A stretch of DNA of 64,000 nucleotides from Ceriagrion tenellum (GCA_963169105.1 OY720640.1:116980085-117044084); one strand, 5' to 3'; positions 41,139 through 53,093 are shown, counted from the stretch's first letter. Numbers and translations are program-made. Notes: generated by a model from the sequence alone, not told the origin.

Positions 41139-42491
41139 CTTCTCCTTCCCCTCCTCGTCGGCATCATTTTCTACATGCTCCCGCCTAAATCTAGATGGGA
41201 TGTCCTCCCTCCAACGAATTGAAGCTCGTCCCCCCCGCTGACCTGTTGTTTCGGTCGCGCTATCCTCCACCGTTCTCCGTTGAGGTTCGCCACCCCTGTC
41301 TCCTGGAGCGATGGTTGTGCGCTGTAGCTCCTCCGCCGGCTCCCACTAAACCGCTTCACTCCTCCGCCGGCTCCCACTAAACCGTTTCACTTCTCCGCTG
41401 TCGATTCCTCCTATTCCTTCGTTTCGCCGCCCGTCGACGCCGCCTCCTTTCTTCCGAAGACATCCGGAAGTGGTCCCACGAAACTCCGCGCCGCCGTCGG
41501 GTGTATTCAGCCTCCGGAAAAGGAGCGTCCGATATGGGCGACGCTCCGGGTACCAGAGGAAGAGCATCACTGGGGGAGGTGGGGTAAGGGGATAGTGGAC
41601 GAGAGAGAGGCTCCCACTAAACCGCTTCACTCCTCCGCTGTCGATTTCTCCTATTCCTTCGTTTCGCCGCCCGTCGACGCCGCCTCCTTTCTTCCGAAGA
41701 CATCCGGAAGTGGTCCCACGACACTCCGCGCCGCCGTCGGGTGTATTCAGCCTCCGGAAAAGGAGCGTCCGATATGGGCGACGCTCCGGGAACCAGAGGA
41801 AGAGCATCACTGGGGGAGGTGGGGTAGGGGGATAGGGGACGAGAGAGAGCACCGGCGGGGTGGGGGGCCCCGTCAAACCCCACGCACCGTTGGAGGCAGA
41901 CGGTGCCACGAACAATTCCGTGTCCGTCTGCGTCGTAACCGACCGGACGTTCACTTCAGTCTGTGTGCCGACAGACTGAGCAAGACGCCGGTCGATTACC
42001 ACGTAGCGGTGCTCGGAACACTCATTCATGAGCCGAGGCGACTCATGGCCGTCTCTCGACTCGCCCCGGGGCGACAGCACATCGTCCTTCGGGTTAGCAC
42101 TCACACGACAAATCTGCGACACTAGGCCGTCTGATTCTTCGCCCCGGGGCGGCTGCGAACCGTCCTCCGAGGCGGAAGACCACTTGTCACTGCCGCGATC
42201 CCCCCTACTGGGTCGCGGCGACACCAGGCCGTCCTGCGACACTTCTCGGGGCGATTGCGCATCGTCCACCGAGGGAAGGGGGGCGGGAGGAGAGACAGAC
42301 GCACGTGGCGTAACGCGCGGGGGTGTTACCGACGAAGTCGCGGAACGGGGGGAGGGGGTGGGGCAGGGGGACCCACTACTCACAAACAACCTCCGGGGAA
42401 TCCGCCGCATGGTCACTCTAAGAGCGTTCAATACGGGGTGGGGGGAGTGGGAGTCGGGGCAACACTTTGTCGTCCACCGAAGAATCGACAT
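41139..42491 (-). CDS. unrecognised Ser/Pro/Arg-rich ORF with an 80-residue tandem repeat
   Basis: The frame 42491-41346 is open for 381 codons and continues in another frame to about 41171. The first 220 residues are Ser/Pro/Arg-rich. A SVGTQTEVNVRSVTTQTDTE stretch resembles the 'STQTE' or 'ASTNTD' motifs in N-terminal regions of the retrotransposon proteins here (ISTQTEE in I-like ORF1, DASTNTDP in REL-4). The rest is an 80-residue unit present twice, with LLFRRLNTPDGGAE at its centre. My best guess is the disordered N-terminus of a retrotransposon protein. A function cannot be assigned. Confidence 0.35.
41381..41860. repeat. 240-bp direct tandem repeat
   Basis: Two units start at ACCG(T/C)TTCAC at 41381 and 41621, exactly 240 bp apart, with only scattered differences (for example GGGTACC versus GGGAACC). 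Because 240 is a multiple of three the minus-strand frame stays open. A further 30-bp piece of the unit start lies at 41343. Confidence 0.85.
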
Positions 42492-43600
42492 CGATGACGA
42501 GAGGCGATGTCGAACTGTCCTCCGTCACCGATTCCGAGCAGGTTTCCACTCGCACTTCACTTTCACTGACGGGACCCACAGGGGAAGAGAACGGAGGGAC
42601 GGGAACGGGGGAGGGGCGAACTGGTCGCGGCGATGTCGTCACTCGTCGCGACGTCACTGGAGTGGCAAGGGCAACAGGGTCCCACCTTCCCGCCGACCAC
42701 TCTGACACCACTCTGACTCCAGCACCCGGCGCCACTATTGACCGACGATGTCCCCCGACGATGTCACATGTCCACCGGGCACTAGAGACGGAGAGTCGGC
42801 GGGCGAGGGACGTGATGATGCCCCACAGGTCGACACGAGACGTCCGCCCTTACCCCGACAGCCGCGTATCATCCCACGCTGAATCCGCTGTGAGCGTGGA
42901 AAAGTAGGGCTGGGATCCGTGGGGTCCATGTTGGCCGTTAATAACAAGGAGGCACTAAAACACCGGGTGGAAGCGGCCGCAAATCCACAGCTTCCGACGG
43001 CCCGACCGTGACCACCGAGAGAGAAAGTATGAGCGCTCGCTCGTGACGTCACGACTCAGAGGCGGGTGGTGAGTGTAGCGAAGGCTGCCGTTGACATGAC
43101 AGGTTCACGGCCTATGAAAAGTAAGCGACTACTAAAAGGTTTATATCTCGCTATGATATTTTTGCCACCATAAAAACGGACTATGTATTAAAGATGATGA
43201 CATCAGGAACGTTAACTTTGCCTTAGGGAAGCATAATTGTTTAGAATGGACAAATACCATCCCCCAAAAAACTACTTCACAGAGAAAGCATAATTACAAT
43301 GCATTCCTAACTTAAATTGAATTACATCACGCATCAAAATTTAAGAGGAAAATTTTACTGCCTAGCAGCTAAGTGCCATCTCGACCGTGTAAATCTTTGA
43401 TATCACCTTCGCTATATATGTGCTACGTTTTCAACTGCTCCAAATCACGCATTTAGATTGAATGTAAGAAGTTTTCACTACTTATGCATGCGCAAAACTG
43501 ACCTCGAAATATGGTTAAATAACTGTCATTAATTAACGACTTTGACGAGGCGAAAAGTTACATCTACCGAGATTTTGGCGTATTTAACGATTTCGATATG
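42492..43600. other. low-complexity coding-like stretch then spacer
   Basis: Minus frames 42735-42418 and 43052-42735 are Ser/Pro/Arg-rich and may be upstream parts of the ORF at 41.1-42.5 kb in shifted frames. From 43053 the composition turns AT-rich. Decayed satellite-like words (GGACAAATACCAT at 43248) appear before the regular array. Confidence 0.35.
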
Positions 43601-45617
43601 ATTTGCGTCTAAAATAATCACATAGTTACCTCTACATAGACGATTATGCAGTTACGATTTTGGAAAGGCATAAATCACTGCTGCTACACATAAGCTAATT
43701 TTTTTCTGCAATGATTAAGTGGAATTGTTTTGAATGGACAAATACCATGTCTGACCCAAAATCTTAATTTACAAGGTTACCTTTACTTAGACGATTATGC
43801 ATTTCACATTGTGGAAATGCATAAATCACTGCTGCTACACATTAGAAAATTTTTTTCAGCAATGATTTAAGTGGAATTGTTTTGAATGGATAAATACCAT
43901 GTCTGACGTAAAATCTAAATCACATCGTTACCACTACTTAGACGATTATGAATTTACCATTGTGGAAAGGCATAAATCACTGCTGCTACACTTTAGCTGA
44001 TTTTATTCTGCAATGATTTAAGTGGAATTGTTTTGAATGGACAAATACCATGTCTGACCCAAAATCTTAATTTACTAGGCTACCTTTACTTAGACGATTA
44101 TGCATTTACCATTGTGGAAAGGCATAAATCACTGCTGCTACACTTTAGCTGATTTTATTCTGCAATGATTTAAGTGGAATTGTTTTGAATGGACAAATAC
44201 CATGTCTGACCCAAAATCTTAATTTACGAGGTTACCTTTACTTGGACGATTATGCAGGTACCATTTTGGATAAGCATATATCACTGCTGCTACACATTAG
44301 CTGATTTTTTTCTGCAATGATTTAAGTGGAATTTTTTTTAATGGAAAAATACCATGTCTGACTCAATATCTTAATAACATAGTTGCCTCTGCTTAGACGA
44401 TTATGGTTTTACCATTATGGAAAGTTATAAATCACTGCTGCTACGCATTAGCTGATTTTATTCTGCAATGATTTAAGTGGAATTGTTTTGATAGGACTAA
44501 TACCATGTTTGACGTAAAATCTAAACACATATTTACATCTGTTTAGACGATTTTGCATTTACCATTGTGGAAAGGCATAAATCACTGCCTCTAAACATTA
44601 GCTGATTTTATTGTGCAATGATTTAAGTGGAATTGTTTTGAATTGACAAATACCATGTGTGACCTAAAATCTTATCACATAGTTACCTCTACTTTGACGA
44701 TTATGCATTTACAATTGTGGAATGGTATCAATCACATCCGTACACATTAGCTTATTTTATTCTGCAATGATTTGAGTGAAAGTGTTTTGAATGGACAAAT
44801 ACCATGTCTGACGTAATATCTAAAATCATATTTACCACTTCATAGACGATTTTGCATTTACCATTAGGAAAGGCATAAATCACTGCCTCTTAACATTAGC
44901 TGATTTTTTTTTCTGCATTGATTTAAGAGGAATTGTTTTCAATGGACAAAAACCATGTCTGACCTAAAATCTTATCTCATAGTTACCTCTACTCAGACGA
45001 TATTGCATTTACCATTGTGGAAATGCATAAATCACTGCTGCTACACATAAGCTTATTTTTTCTGCAATGATTTAAGTGGAATTGTTTTGAATGAACATTT
45101 ACCATGTGTGACCCAAAATCTTAATTTACAAGGTTACCTTTACTTAGACGATAATGCAGGTATCGAGGAAGTCAATGCGGGTTTTCCACCGGGTCAGGTT
45201 GTCCATGTCTGCCGACGTTTCGATGACCGAGTTGCTCATCGTCTTCAGGGCAGGATAATGCAGGTACCATTTTGGAAAGGCATATATCACTGCTGCTACA
45301 CATTAACTGATTTTATTCTGCAATGATTTGAGTGAAATTGTTTTGAATGGACAAATACCATGTGTGACCCAAAATCTTATCTCATAGTTACATCTACGTA
45401 GACGATATTACAGTTACCAATGTCGAAAGACAAATCACTGCTACTACAAATTTGCTAATTTTTTTCCGTAATGATTTACGTGGAATTGTTTTGAATGGAC
45501 AAATACCATGTCTGACCCAAATTCTTAATCACATAGTTACCTCTACTTAGACGATTATGCATTTACCATTGTGGAAAGGCATAAATCATTGCTTCTACAT
45601 ATTAGCCAATTTTTTCT
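43600..45617. repeat. ~151-bp AT-rich satellite array
   Basis: About 13 head-to-tail units. The word GACGATTATG recurs at 43639, 43790, 43941, 44093, 44245 and 44396, giving a period of 151-152 bp. Other constant words are TTTAAGTGGAATTG and GGACAAATACCATG. Units differ by point changes and small indels. The array breaks off at about 45617, where an I-like copy begins, and resumes at 53094. Confidence 0.92.
45163..45253 (-). mobile_element. 91-bp Penelope-like insertion with hammerhead-like motif
   Basis: The insertion sits in one satellite unit, between two copies of GATAATGCAGGTA (45150-45162 and 45254-45266), a perfect 13-bp target duplication. On the minus strand 45253-45209 reads CTGCC, CTGAAGA, an arm GATGA...TCATC, GAAAC, GTC and GGCAG. 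That is a hammerhead layout: stem I CTGCC/GGCAG, core CUGANGA and GAAA, cleavage triplet GUC and a minimal stem III. One extra C before the second arm is a bulge. Minimal stem III hammerheads are known from Penelope-like retroelements. Activity is unknown. Confidence 0.65.
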
Positions 45618-47638
45618 GCAAGGTCATACACAAACAGTGAGCCCATGACAGGTCCCGTGATGCAGTCGATAGCGTCATTGATCGCAATAGCGAACAATGT
45701 CACACTAAGGACTGATCCTTGTGGCACTCCATTTTCCTGCATATAGGGTTCGGAAAGGTGTTTACCTACTCTGATTCTAAAAACTCGGTCCGATAAAAAT
45801 TTTTTAATAAAAATTGGAAGATTTCCCCTAAAACCCCAACCATGCAACGTGATTAAAATCTTCTGACGCCAGACCCTGTCATATGCCTTCTCCAGGTCAA
45901 AGAAGACCGCGATGACGTGCTTGCGCAGAAGAAAGGCCTCCTGGATGAAATTGTCGCTCCGAACGAGGTGATCGATGGTTGAACGACCTCGCCGGAAACC
46001 ACACTGGATATTCGACAGAAGGTTGCGCCGCTCTAACCACCAAACGAGCCGACGGATTACCATCCTTTCCATTACCTTGCACAGACAGCTGGTAAGGGAG
46101 ATGGGCCTGTAGTTACTCGGGTCCGCTCTGTCCTTTCCCTGTTTAGGGATCGGAACCACCACAGATTCCCTCCAGGAAGATGGGAAGCTACCCTCGAACC
46201 ATAACTGGTTGAAGGTGCTCAGGATCTCCATCAACGCTTCCCCCGAAAGATATCGAAGGAAGGCGTTGTGGATTCCGCCCAGTCCCGGAGAAGTGTCCTT
46301 GGAATCCGCAATGGCTGACCGAAGTTCCCACAGCGAGAACGGGTCATTGTACTCCGCGATTACGGACGTCTCAGCAAAGCAAAGAGGAGTTCTCTGGAAG
46401 CGTTCCTTGATGGCCAAGAACGCTTCTGAGTAACTCCTGTCACTGCTTATATTGGCTAGTGACTCGCCAAAGGCCTCGCCTACGTCGCGAGGGGAGCTCA
46501 CGATTTGGCCATTTATTTTCAAGCAAGAGACGCCGTACTCCCTGCGGGAGCCCGAGATGCATCTCACCTTATTCCACGCCTGTGCAAGTGGTGTCCTGTG
46601 GTTAATGCTGTTGACGAATTCCATCCAGGAGACCCTTTTTGCCTCCTTCACGACTCGTCGGGCTTTCGCTCGCAGTCGACGGAAGGACGAAAGGTTCGTT
46701 GCGGTTGGGTACTTTTTAAAAATACGAAGGGCACGTTTTCGAAGACGAATTGCCTCGGCGCACTCCTTGTTCCACCAAGGAACCGCTGGCCGTGGGACAT
46801 TACCCGATGACCGAGGGACGCTGCAATTCGCTGCTTCGATCAAGCACCTTGTTAAAACCTCCACATTGTGTGTGGCATCACAATAACAATTGTGTTTAAA
46901 ATTAAAAACGTCTCTAAAATTCTGCCAGTCCGCTTTACGGACAATCCAATTGCCCGGTCGGATAAAATCAGTGTTAAAACTTCCTTCAGAATTAATTAAA
47001 ATGGGGAAGTGATCACTGCCACAAAGATCTGTGTGCATGGTCAAATTAAAATTGTTAAAAAGACTGCTCGTTGCCATAGCTAAGTCTATACAGGAGAATT
47101 CTCCATTAAAAACATTAAAACGGGTTTTCTCACCGTTGTTAAGTAGCAAAAGGTTAATATCGAGGATGAAACTGGCTAAAATCCGTCCCCTCCTTGTGTT
47201 TTGGCCTCTTGAGCTTCCCCACAAAGGGTCGTGGGCGTTAAAATCACCCAATAATATGAATGGCCTAGGCAACTGCTGGACAAGTGTCTCTAGGTTGCAA
47301 CGAGTTACCGGTGCACCCTCCGGCATATAAACGTTGCATATCGTTATATTTTGCGGGGTAAACAAGGTTATGGCCACAGCCTGAAACGGGGTGTCAATCC
47401 GTACTCGAGAGGTGTAAAGGGCCTCCCGAACGGCAATCGCCACCCCGCCATGGGCTCTATGACCAGTAAGGTCACCTAGCCTTTCGACCTTGTATCCCCT
47501 TAAAATTCCACTGTCCCTCGCCTTAAAATGCGTCTCCTGTAGACATATAACAGAAGGGTTAAAATCTCTGATTAAAATGGCCAGCTCCTCCTTATGCCTA
47601 TAAAATCCATTACAGTTCCACTGTAAGATAGAGGTCAT
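45618..47638 (-). pseudogene. ORF2 of I-like copy C, truncated in the reverse transcriptase
   Basis: About 675 codons from the ATG at 47638 (MTSILQWNCNGFYRHKEEL); the upstream Met-rich extension at 47701 is unlikely to be used. The EEP endonuclease motifs QWNCNG, LQETHF, GDFNAHDPLW and SDH are intact. The RT fingers and palm have FFDLEKAYD. The catalytic box reads FVYD instead of FVDD and the coding ends within a few residues at the satellite junction. The protein could still encode a complete endonuclease. Confidence 0.88.
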
Positions 47639-47744
47639 AAAATATAAAAATATATAAATAAATAAATAAATAAAAGACCTAAAAATAGTTAAAAATAACA
47701 AGAAAAAAGGAGCAGCTTAAGTCCTAAGCTAAGCTAAGGAGTGA

Positions 47745-48902
47745 TCAGCGCTTGAGGCGCTGCTTCCTTCCCTTTTTTCTAATTATTTCGATTTCTGTAT
47801 CTGAGATACAGAAATCTTCCTCCATGGCTTCCTGTGGAGGTATTTTTTCCTTGCCTGATGGTGTGTTACCACGCTTTGTTTGCGTGGCCCCGGCGGTGGA
47901 TTTGGTGGGGTTCTTCCTAGGAGAACCCGGACCGGTGGTTTTTGTATTTTTTGCCGGATTTGTGGCCTTAGCCGGCGTGGCCGATTTCTGTGCAGAGGCT
48001 ACAGTTGTTGGACTCACATTTTCTTCCGTCTGAGTGGAAATGGTGACCTTGGATGTTCGAGGAGAAGCGACTTGGGCGAATGATTTGGAAAAAGTAGGAG
48101 CAACTTGTGCTCTGTACTTTTTCCTTGCCTCGAAGTACGGGATTTTTTCTACCGTCTTAATCTCCATTACTTTGCGCTCCTCGATCATCTTTGGGCAATC
48201 ACGTGAGTACACCGGATGTGCACCCTCGCAATTGACACAAAGTGGGTCACCTGTGCATTCCGCACCCTCATGCTTCTCCAGGCCGCAGCGGGGACAGGTG
48301 GCCTTGCCCTCGCACCGTGTGGCCATGTGGCCGAATCGCTGGCACTGGAAACATCGCATGGGTGCCGGTATGAATGGCCGCACTGGCACCAATTCATATC
48401 CGACAAACACCTTGTCGGGGAGCTGATCAAGCGTGAACGTGAGAACAACAGACGTCGTGTTGACTCTTTCTCCGTTGCGCTTTGTCGTGAGTCGACGAGC
48501 ATCGGTGACCCCCTGAGAGGCCATCTCCCGCTTGATCTCGTCGATCTCAACATACAACAGGTCGTAGTGACTGGTCACTCCCCGACAGGTGTTCAAGGTG
48601 CGGTGCACCTCCACTTTAATAGGTATTTCACCTAACTTTTCTTAAAGCAATAATTTATCGCTTTGAGCCCTGGTTGCCGTTTCGATGAGCAGTGTGCCGT
48701 CTCGAAGTTTCTTAGCAGATTTTAGTTCCCCAGGAACTGAACTAGATAAAAGTTTTCGAATAAGGAAGGGGGACACCTTCAGGCTCTCCCCTTCCTTCTG
48801 GCACCTCATCACTAAATAGCGCATACTAGCGCCGGGAACATTACCTCCCCCGCCCGTTTCCGGGCGGGATCTTTTAGGTGGTGGAAGGATATCATCCGCC
48901 AT
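47745..48902 (-). pseudogene. ORF1 of I-like copy C, one frameshift
   Basis: It starts MADDILPPPKRSRPETGGGG at 48902 and reads to LLL at 48642, where a frameshift and stop occur. It resumes in frame 48614-47745 with three CCHC knuckles (CFQCQRFGHMATRC, CPRCGLEKHEGAEC and CVNCEGAHPVYSRDC), the ISTQTEE motif and a basic C-terminus ending KKGRKQRLKR. A single small indel would account for the break. Confidence 0.87.
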
Positions 48903-49493
48903 GCCTAAACTTTATTCATCCCCCGAGCTCCCCACCCACCATGGAGCCACACATTCGGGACGCCGCACCGCAAACCGGTGCGGTCGCCAGGGCTACCCGA
49001 GGGGATATAGCACCCTAGAGGTGGTTGTCTGTTTCGGGTTGGATCTTCGATGCACGGGCCCACCAAACCCGTACATCTCCGACCGCCCTAATCAGACCCC
49101 CACCCCCCTAGCACTCGCCACCGAACTTAACGGCAAGCCGATTGACCGGGGGTGGCTAGCCCCCGCCTCCCGTTTACAGGGAATCCAGGGCCGAAGTGGG
49201 GTGTTGAACTCCGGCCCATACCGGGCTTCCGACACCCGGCTGGGTTCCAGAGAACTCACCCACCAGGATCCCCTTCTCCCCCTTACGGGTCTCCGCACAC
49301 GGCAAACATTCGGGTGGATCGCAGGCCAGGTGGTGTGGCCGCGCACAGACAGTTGACCCACAAGACTGTCCGGGCTCAACCCTTGTTGGCTCTGGGTATG
49401 TTTTCGGGGTTTCACCTCCCCGCCCTTTTAGTCGCCTCTTACGACAAGCAGGGATACTGCGGGAGTATTCTCCATCCCCCTACCCGCAGGGGT
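48903..49493 (-). promoter_or_regulatory. 5' UTR of I-like copy C
   Basis: Homologous to 1631-2224 of copy A in reverse orientation. The terminal bases CCCCTGCGGGTAGGGG are conserved. Confidence 0.7.
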
Positions 49494-50565
49494 GCTTGTG
49501 CTCAGTGAAGTTGCAGAACTTCTCTTCAATGGAAGACTACGTGAACGAGGTGATGTCCCTATCACAGAAGCTCTGGAAAGCTCTGGGGCTGAAATATCTA
49601 GTGACTTCGTGAAGTCGAAGTTACTACAAGATGATAAGTGGGGTAGTGAAAAGCAAAATAGTCAATCTGCCTTAGTTTCCAGGGCTAGTAAGAAATCGAA
49701 GCCCAAGATAGTGAAGTGCTGGGGCTGTGGGGAAGTTGGGCATGTCAAGCCGGCGTGCCCAAAGAGGGCTAACACCAGTGAAAAATCAACGCCCGAGTCA
49801 TCAAAATCTGGCTGGAAGACTAAGGACAGAGCAGTGTTCTTTGCTCTTGGGGTTAGTACGAAGTCAAATGAATGGTACGTTGATTCTGGTGCCACCGCGC
49901 ACATGACTGCAAGAAAATACTGGCTGTGTAATTTTAAAGGCAACGTTAATGTTCAAGTGACTGTGGCTAATGCAAAAGTATCTGCCAATGGCATTGTTGA
50001 TGTGAAAGTGAAACTGAATGGTAATGATGATTTTACAACAATTTCTGATGTGATGTATGTCCCTGATTTGAATGTTAATTTGTTGTCTGTTAGCAAATTA
50101 GTCTCGAAAGGGTATGTCGTAGTTTTTGATCGTGGAGGTTGTAAAATATTAGATGATGATTGTACAATTGATGGCAATGTTGCAGTAACGGCATCACAAT
50201 TTGGTGGAATATATCGCCTTAATGTAGTGGAGGAAAAGGCCAATGTCACTATGAATAATGCTTCTCAATCCTTGTGGCATAAAAGAATGGGTCACTTAAA
50301 TAGGATTAGTATGGGTCTTTTACGAAATGGGATGGCTTCTGGTATCTATTTTGTTGATGATGAACAAACGCAGTGTGTTCCATGTGTCGAAGGTAAAATG
50401 TGCAAAAAGCCCTTCAGGCCATCCAAGCATAAGAGGGCCAGGGAAAAACTGGAGTTGTGGCACTCGGATCTATGTGGGCCTATGGATGTACCATCTTGGA
50501 ATGGAGCGAAATACATGCTCACATTCGTAGATGATTACAACCGAAAAAATTTTGCTTTTTTCTAG
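49494..50565 (+). pseudogene. Copia gag-protease-integrase part, 5'-truncated
   Basis: The open frame to the stop at 50565 carries a CCHC knuckle (CWGCGEVGHVKPAC), an aspartic protease with DSGATAHM, the LLSVSKL segment, the pre-integrase zinc finger (LWHKRMGHLN ... CVPCVEGKM) and the start of the integrase core (ELWHSDLCGPM and FVDDYNR). This order (protease, integrase, then RT) marks Ty1/Copia. The first 60 or so bases are in another frame (gag SMEDYVNEV-type sequence near 49530). The 5' LTR and most of gag are missing where I-like copy C abuts. Confidence 0.88.
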
Positions 50566-51545
50566 CATTCAAAAGGTTTAGTCAGAAAAATCTTTGAGGA
50601 ATTTAAATTGCAAGTGGAGAATGAGACTGGCCTGAAAATTTAGTGTATCCTTTCTGACAAAAGGGCGGTGTATGGGCTGAAACAGTCCTCCAGGAACTGG
50701 AACGATAAAGTTCATATTTCATTAATTGAAATGGGTTACAGCAAGTCTGATTATGAGTCTTGTGTGTATTTCAAGATTGCAGGTGAAAGAATTGTAGTAA
50801 TTGCTGTGTATGTTGACGATTTTTTTGTATTTTTTGATGACTTAACCGAGGTGACCCATCTTAAAGAGAAATTGACGGGGAAATTCAAAACCAAGGACTT
50901 GGGGGAAGTAAGTCATTTCCTGGGCATGAGGGTTACCTGGGATAGATGTAAAAATACAATCAAAATCGACCAGAGGCAGTACATTGTCGAGTTACTTAAA
51001 AGGTTTTGCATGGAAGATGCAAAAACTGCCTCGACCCCTATTGAACCCAATTTGAAGTTATATTCTTCCTCCAATGATGTGACGAATTTTCCTTATCAGA
51101 ACCTCATTAGTTCACTGTTGTACATATGTGTTCAAGGCCTGACATAATGTTTGCTGTTAATTTCTTGAGCAGATTCAATGTTTCCTATGGTAAGGAACAC
51201 TGGGAATATGCCAAGAGAGTGTTGCGTTACTTAAAAGGGACTGTGGATCTCGGACTTGTTTACAGGCAAAACAAAAGTGAAGTAGTTGGGTATGTTGATG
51301 CAGACTGGGCAGGTGATGTGAGTGATCGAAAATCATATACCGGGTATGTGTTTATGTACGCTGGTGCTGCTGTGTCATGGGAGTGTAGAAAGCAGCGGAC
51401 TATTGCTCTCTCGAGCACTGAGGCAGAGTACATGGCTATATCGGATGCTGCAAAGGAGGCAGTATACTTAAAGGGACTGATTGGAGAACTGTTGGGTAAC
51501 TGTGGGGCCACAATGTTTATAATGACAACCAAAGTGCCCAAATCT
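50566..51545 (+). pseudogene. Copia reverse transcriptase and RNase H part, with internal deletion
   Basis: Most of the integrase catalytic domain and the RT fingers are gone: after 50640 the sequence jumps to YGLKQSSRNWNDK. The palm has VYVDDFFVF with the catalytic YVDD, then the FKTKDLGEVSHFLGM connection. A frame overlap near 51140 leads to RNase H with the Asp in VGYVDADWAGD and SSTEAEYMA. It runs to an AATGACAACCAA block (Asn-Asp-Asn-Gln) at about 51517, where the antisense virus-like gene interrupts. Confidence 0.87.
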
Positions 51546-52602
51546 TCCTTGTATGTTCCCCATATAGCATGGAACCATATTTGCTCCATCTTATCTTGAC
51601 CACCTCCAAATTTCATGGTGTATGTGTGTTTGGCAAAACTGTTGTACCACATTAATGTTGGAACCCCTGAAAGGTTGACGTCGACTTGTTTCCACTTTTT
51701 GTCCTTGTCAAAAATAACCAGATCTTCTGGTATCATCCAAATTGCGTTCAATGGTAGAAACATGCGTGATTGCGATCGTGTCCCCACAATTAAGCACAGA
51801 TCAGCCAATGCAGTAATTAATGGCGCTACATCTCTGGCTTTTATTTCGCTCTTGAAGATTTGTATGATAGAGTTCAAATTCGGGATGTGGCCTAAATCTC
51901 TTCTTATTGCATCTTCCCACTTCTTTTTATAGTCACCTCGAGCCCTCCACAATGCAATTACCGCAGTATATGTCCCACTGTTTGTGCCATGGTTGTTTTC
52001 TTTTCGGGCGGGTAAGATAATCCTTCTAGGAAATCATGATGTCGTCCTGCTAATCCATAATCAAGCGTAGATATCTCCTTGTCTATTCCTATTGGCATCT
52101 TACTATGCCCAACTCGTAGTTCCTTAATCCTCAATGGAAACCCACAGAAAAAACTTGCATAAGGTAGTATGGTTCCCCAAGGAAAATCTTTATCTAGATG
52201 ATTCATGTTATCTAGTTTAAGACCAACGGCCTTTGTAGATGCCTCCAAAGCCTTTATGCTGTCCTCAATACTTAGAGAAAATTCGCCTTCCAGTCTAAAC
52301 CCGTCTATGATTTTCTCTTTAAGCCTTGACCTTTCAGGAGAAGATGCGTTAAACTTTACCAATTTCAAAGTAGTGAATAAGCAACTAGCTAAATTCATCC
52401 CAAAATTCTAGTTGGCTGTCAATGAGGCCTCAGTGGAATTTGTTCCTGCAGCGACGACGTTTCTAATCTCAGAACAATAAATCCCAATTGTTTGGAGACA
52501 CATGGCCTTCATTGATGGGTCTAGAACTATTTTTCTTCTTTTAGTTTCACCAATGAATTGACTGTCATCATTGGCATCAACTCTTTTCCGTTTTTTATCC
52601 AT
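51546..52602 (-). pseudogene. endogenous virus-like gene, nucleoprotein-like, embedded in Copia
   Basis: About 350 codons on the minus strand from an ATG at 52602. The N-terminus is highly basic with two nuclear-signal-like clusters (KKRKR and KRRK). The body looks globular, with no retrotransposon motif. Lesions seen: an in-frame TAG near 52410, a frameshift near 51960, and loss of the 3' end at the Copia junction near 51546. The size, basic start and lack of host or transposon signatures suggest a nucleoprotein of a negative-strand RNA virus. An orthomyxo/quaranja-like origin is my best guess, held with low confidence. Confidence 0.45.
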
Positions 52603-52632
52603 TTTCTCTTGGCTGAGCACAATACGGACTCA

Positions 52633-52799
52633 GTAGCAGGGACTTCAATGGATGTCAGCAGCTTGTGAGAGAGGTAGTAACAAATGAACTGATAAATTTA
52701 CTGTATCTACCCACAAGTGAGGTGATTGCCGATGTAATGACAAAGGGACTTCACAGTCCAAAACACATTTTTTGTGTTCAAGGACTTGGTGTGAATTAG
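52633..52799 (+). pseudogene. Copia RNase H C-terminal end
   Basis: It reads CQQLVREVVTNELINLLYLP, then SEVIADVMTKGLHSPKH, to the TAG at 52797-52799. This is the conserved Copia C-terminus and continues the RNase H that stops at 51545. The virus-like gene therefore lies inside the Copia coding region. Confidence 0.85.
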
Positions 52800-52907
52800 T
52801 GAATTAACTAATGCTGTTGTGCTTCTCCTTTATTGAGCTTGGACATATTGAACATATTCTTGGTTGTGGTATAGTTAAGCTGGTGCCATTATTAGATTAT
52901 GGGGGTG

Positions 52908-53093
52908 TGTTGTTTATAATCTCATAATTGGAATGTTTACCCAGAGACACCAAGTGTTATGAATATGAATTATACTCTTTTTTGTATGTTTTGTTTTTCT
53001 TGTATTTCCGTTGTTGTTGTACATCCGTGACCGCAATTAGACGTGTGTGAACTAAATACGTCTTTTATTTGTCAATCCTGATCCAATCCAACA
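52908..53093 (+). repeat. Copia 3' LTR
   Basis: A purine tract (ATGGGGGTG) is followed by TGTTGTTTATAATC, and 186 bp later the sequence ends in AATCCAACA. The ends TGTTG/CAACA form the expected inverted repeat. Satellite sequence resumes at the next base. The 5' LTR is not in the window. Confidence 0.75.

Larger units (their letters stand above)
45618..49493 (-). mobile_element. I-like retrotransposon copy C, 3'-truncated
   Basis: A second subfamily of the I-like element, with a 5' end at 49493 (same first bases as copy A) on the minus strand. It carries the 5' UTR, ORF1 with one frameshift and ORF2 up to the RT catalytic box, where satellite DNA begins. The 3' half of the RT, the RNase H and the tail are absent. 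Loss of the 3' side implies a deletion or recombination after insertion. Its 5' end directly abuts Copia gag sequence. Confidence 0.9.

Noticed and set aside
43600..45617. CRISPR-like array
   Set aside because: The 151-bp units repeat over their whole length with no unique spacers, and the rest of the window is eukaryotic transposon DNA. It is a satellite.
51260..51540. N-terminally extended minus frame overlapping Copia RNase H
   Set aside because: The minus frame runs past the virus-like gene into antisense Copia sequence. Only the part from about 51546 upward is assigned to the virus-like gene.
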